DNA of 35,006 nt, taken from NCBI GenBank assembly GCA_964369165.1, contig CAYJFE010000018.1, forward strand, positions 1 to 35,006. The letters are read 5' to 3'. Position 1 is the stretch's first letter; each line of letters opens with the position of its first letter. Below, piece by piece: positions 33,600 through 35,006 of the stretch. Made by a program: the position numbers and the translations under genes. The notes below the pieces were generated by a model, which had not been told where the DNA came from, did no database searches, and worked only from the letters and a program-made list of their open reading frames with translations. The stretch comes from CAYJAZ01 sp964369165 (GTDB lineage: Bacteria > Desulfobacterota > Desulfovibrionia > Desulfovibrionales > Desulfovibrionaceae).

Positions 33600-34745
33600 T
33601 TATTGATTTTTAATACGTTTTTGCCAATATTCAATATAATCTTGACGAGATTTGTGATCGTGAGGCATATGATATTCTAATACTGGAGTACAATCCCAAT
33701 CTTCAATTACACAAATACACGAAGCCCAAGACAGCCCTACACCATAGCCACACAAAAGCATATTATTAGGTGCAATATTCGTTCCAAACTCTTCACAAAG
33801 AGCAACAGGAATTGACGCAGACGCGAGGTTTCCGTATTTGCCAAAAGAAGCGCTAGGCACTTTTTCTGGCGTAAAACCTACTTTTAAACCTATACTTTCA
33901 ACAATTTGCTTATTAGCTTGATGAAGCATACAGTAGTCAATTTTCTCAGTTGAAGTTTTTGCGTAATCCATTATTTCTTGAATATGAGAAGGCACAACAG
34001 AAAAAGTAAAGTCAAAGACTTTAGCACCATCCATATAAGTGTCAATAAGTTGCCATGGCGTTCCATTTTCATCAACAATATCTTCAGAGCAAGCTAAATT
34101 TTTTTCATGTTCTCGCACTAAGGGGATGCGACTTGCACCTGCAGGGCAAATAATAGCTTCAAAACCACTACCGTCAGTGCCTCGTCCAAAATGCATAGGA
34201 GGAGAATTTTTTTGATATTCAAGTATCGTCGCGCTGCCTCCATCGCCAAAAACAGGGGCTGTGATACGGTTTCTTACATCTCTACCAGAAGAATGTGCAT
34301 CACCAACAAGTAATAACACTCGCTTTGAAGCGCCAGATTCTATGAGAGAACCAGCAAGCCACAAACCATAAACATAACCGGAACAACCTTGATTTACATC
34401 AAAAGTAGCACAATGCTTTGGCAGTGACAAGCGGTGCTGTAACTCACAAGCCGTTGCGGGTAAACGCCAGTCAGGAGATTGACTAATAAAAATTATGCTG
34501 TCAATACTTTCACGTAGATGAGGAAATGAAACGAATAAATCTTCTGCTGCAAATGCACATAAATCCGAAGTTGTAACACTATAAGGAACAATGCGTCTTT
34601 TGTCTATGCCTACCATTTTACGAGTACGGTTGACTTTTTTCATGCTAGAATCATAATATTCAACTTCATCGTCAATAGATATTTCATGACTTGGCACAAC
34701 GGCTCGAAGAGCTGTAATCTTAACATTTCGGTAGGTATTATACAT
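33600..34745 (-). CDS. 3-oxoacyl-ACP synthase III (FabH-like)
   Basis: A 381-residue KAS III-type condensing enzyme with all three catalytic residues: Cys in FDVNQGCSGYVYGL, His in YCMLHQANKQIVES and Asn in FGKYGNLASASIPVAL. The family member FabH joins acetyl-CoA (or another primer) to malonyl-ACP. It is somewhat longer than FabH (about 317-330 residues) because of an inserted region (about 195-245) and a basic C-terminal tail. It is the first gene of the 18-gene operon, with a good promoter about 80 bases upstream. KAS III, ACP and reductase genes in glycan islands, as in Pseudomonas flagellin glycosylation, make short hydroxyacyl groups for amino sugars. No strong Shine-Dalgarno precedes ATG 34745. 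Confidence 0.9.
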   Translation of the reverse strand: MYNTYRNVKITALRAVVPSHEISIDDEVEYYDSSMKKVNRTRKMVGIDKRRIVPYSVTTSDLCAFAAEDLFVSFPHLRESIDSIIFISQSPDWRLPATACELQHRLSLPKHCATFDVNQGCSGYVYGLWLAGSLIESGASKRVLLLVGDAHSSGRDVRNRITAPVFGDGGSATILEYQKNSPPMHFGRGTDGSGFEAIICPAGASRIPLVREHEKNLACSEDIVDENGTPWQLIDTYMDGAKVFDFTFSVVPSHIQEIMDYAKTSTEKIDYCMLHQANKQIVESIGLKVGFTPEKVPSASFGKYGNLASASIPVALCEEFGTNIAPNNMLLCGYGVGLSWASCICVIEDWDCTPVLEYHMPHDHKSRQDYIEYWQKRIKNQ

Positions 34746-35006
34746 GGCAAATTGGGGTTAAAGATTAAAACAATACTCAAAAGCAATATTTTCTAGACTT
34801 AATATAACGTTTTTATTTAATAAGTTTTTATATCTATTTCTCAGGAGATTGTCAACTTCAAAATCTAGTCTAGCAGACAATTTTAAGAGCACTGATTGAG
34901 CTTAAAATAAATTAATTTACATCGAAAACCTAATGTTAAACTTTTTCCTGTCGTTTAAATATTTTACAGTATTTGTGTTTTATCTAACACTTATAAGCAA
35001 TTTTCT
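34746..35006. other. Non-coding region before the large operon
   Basis: These 261 AT-rich bases hold no convincing gene on either strand. The only element I can support is the leftward promoter at 34827-34855. Nothing further is seen up to the right edge. Confidence 0.6.
34827..34855 (-). promoter_or_regulatory. Sigma70-type promoter for the 18-gene leftward operon
   Basis: On the minus strand TTGACA (34855-34850) is followed after exactly 17 bases by TATAAA (34832-34827). The match to consensus is very good. Transcription would begin near 34820, leaving a leader of about 75 bases before the KAS III start at 34745. Confidence 0.75.

Noticed and set aside
1..35006. CRISPR arrays, tRNA or rRNA genes, insertion sequences
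   Set aside because: I looked on both strands and saw no regularly spaced repeats, no cloverleaf with CCA-type end, and no transposase or integrase motifs.

Overview
The window is an AT-rich (by eye about two thirds A+T) surface-glycan or flagellin-glycan biosynthesis locus of a bacterium, very probably Gram-negative. Nearly every gene encodes a glycosyltransferase, a sugar-modifying enzyme or a methyltransferase. I cannot name the species. The N-terminal (F)D.(E/N)(W/Y)Y...P.(V/I) repeats, the N-formyl amino-sugar cassette and the Campylobacter-like phosphoramidate genes would fit Campylobacterota or a low-GC Desulfovibrio relative, but this is only an inference. A 100-N scaffold gap at 2240-2339 shows that this is a draft assembly.

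Layout. (1) 1-1158: the last codons of a rightward gene, possibly a dihydrolipoyl-dehydrogenase-like flavoprotein, then a rightward GT2 glycosyltransferase. (2) 1193-4676, leftward: PLP aminotransferase, GT2 glycosyltransferase, WxcM/QdtA-like ketoisomerase and sugar N-formyltransferase. Together these form a cassette for a dTDP-3-formamido-3,6-dideoxyhexose (Qui3NFo or Fuc3NFo). (3) 4677-4864: a divergent promoter region with a good sigma70 promoter in each direction. (4) 4865-9955, rightward five-gene operon: an RgpF/methyltransferase fusion, a TagF-like transferase, a HAD phosphatase, a nucleotidyltransferase and a methyltransferase, closed by a hairpin terminator. (5) 10016-11845: a lone KAP-family P-loop NTPase, leftward. 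(6) 12015-34745: one leftward run of 18 tightly packed genes, about 23 kb. It has a TTGACA-N17-TATAAA promoter upstream of its first gene and a hairpin terminator after its last.

How the large operon reads in transcription order: ketoacyl-ACP synthase III, acyl carrier protein, SDR reductase and a hexapeptide-repeat acyltransferase (a dedicated acyl-group module); two related GT4 glycosyltransferases; asparagine-synthase-type amidotransferase; radical SAM/SPASM enzyme; methyltransferase; second radical SAM/SPASM enzyme; sulfotransferase-like protein; TylF-type O-methyltransferase; another methyltransferase; a GT2 protein with an unrecognised N-terminal half; two tandem paralogous transferase-like proteins; a phosphohistidine-domain kinase resembling the L-glutamine kinase of the Campylobacter methyl-phosphoramidate pathway; and a methyltransferase.

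The window carries six methyltransferase domains, plus formyl, acyl, amide, possible sulfate and possible phosphoramidate chemistry, so the final glycan should be unusually decorated. I see no membrane transporter, polymerase or initiating transferase. Either these lie outside the window or the glycan is assembled in the cytoplasm, as flagellin glycans are. The best candidates for something undescribed are the phosphoramidate-like gene set split over two operons (8004-9955 and 12015-18926), and the small domain shared by a methyltransferase and a radical SAM enzyme.
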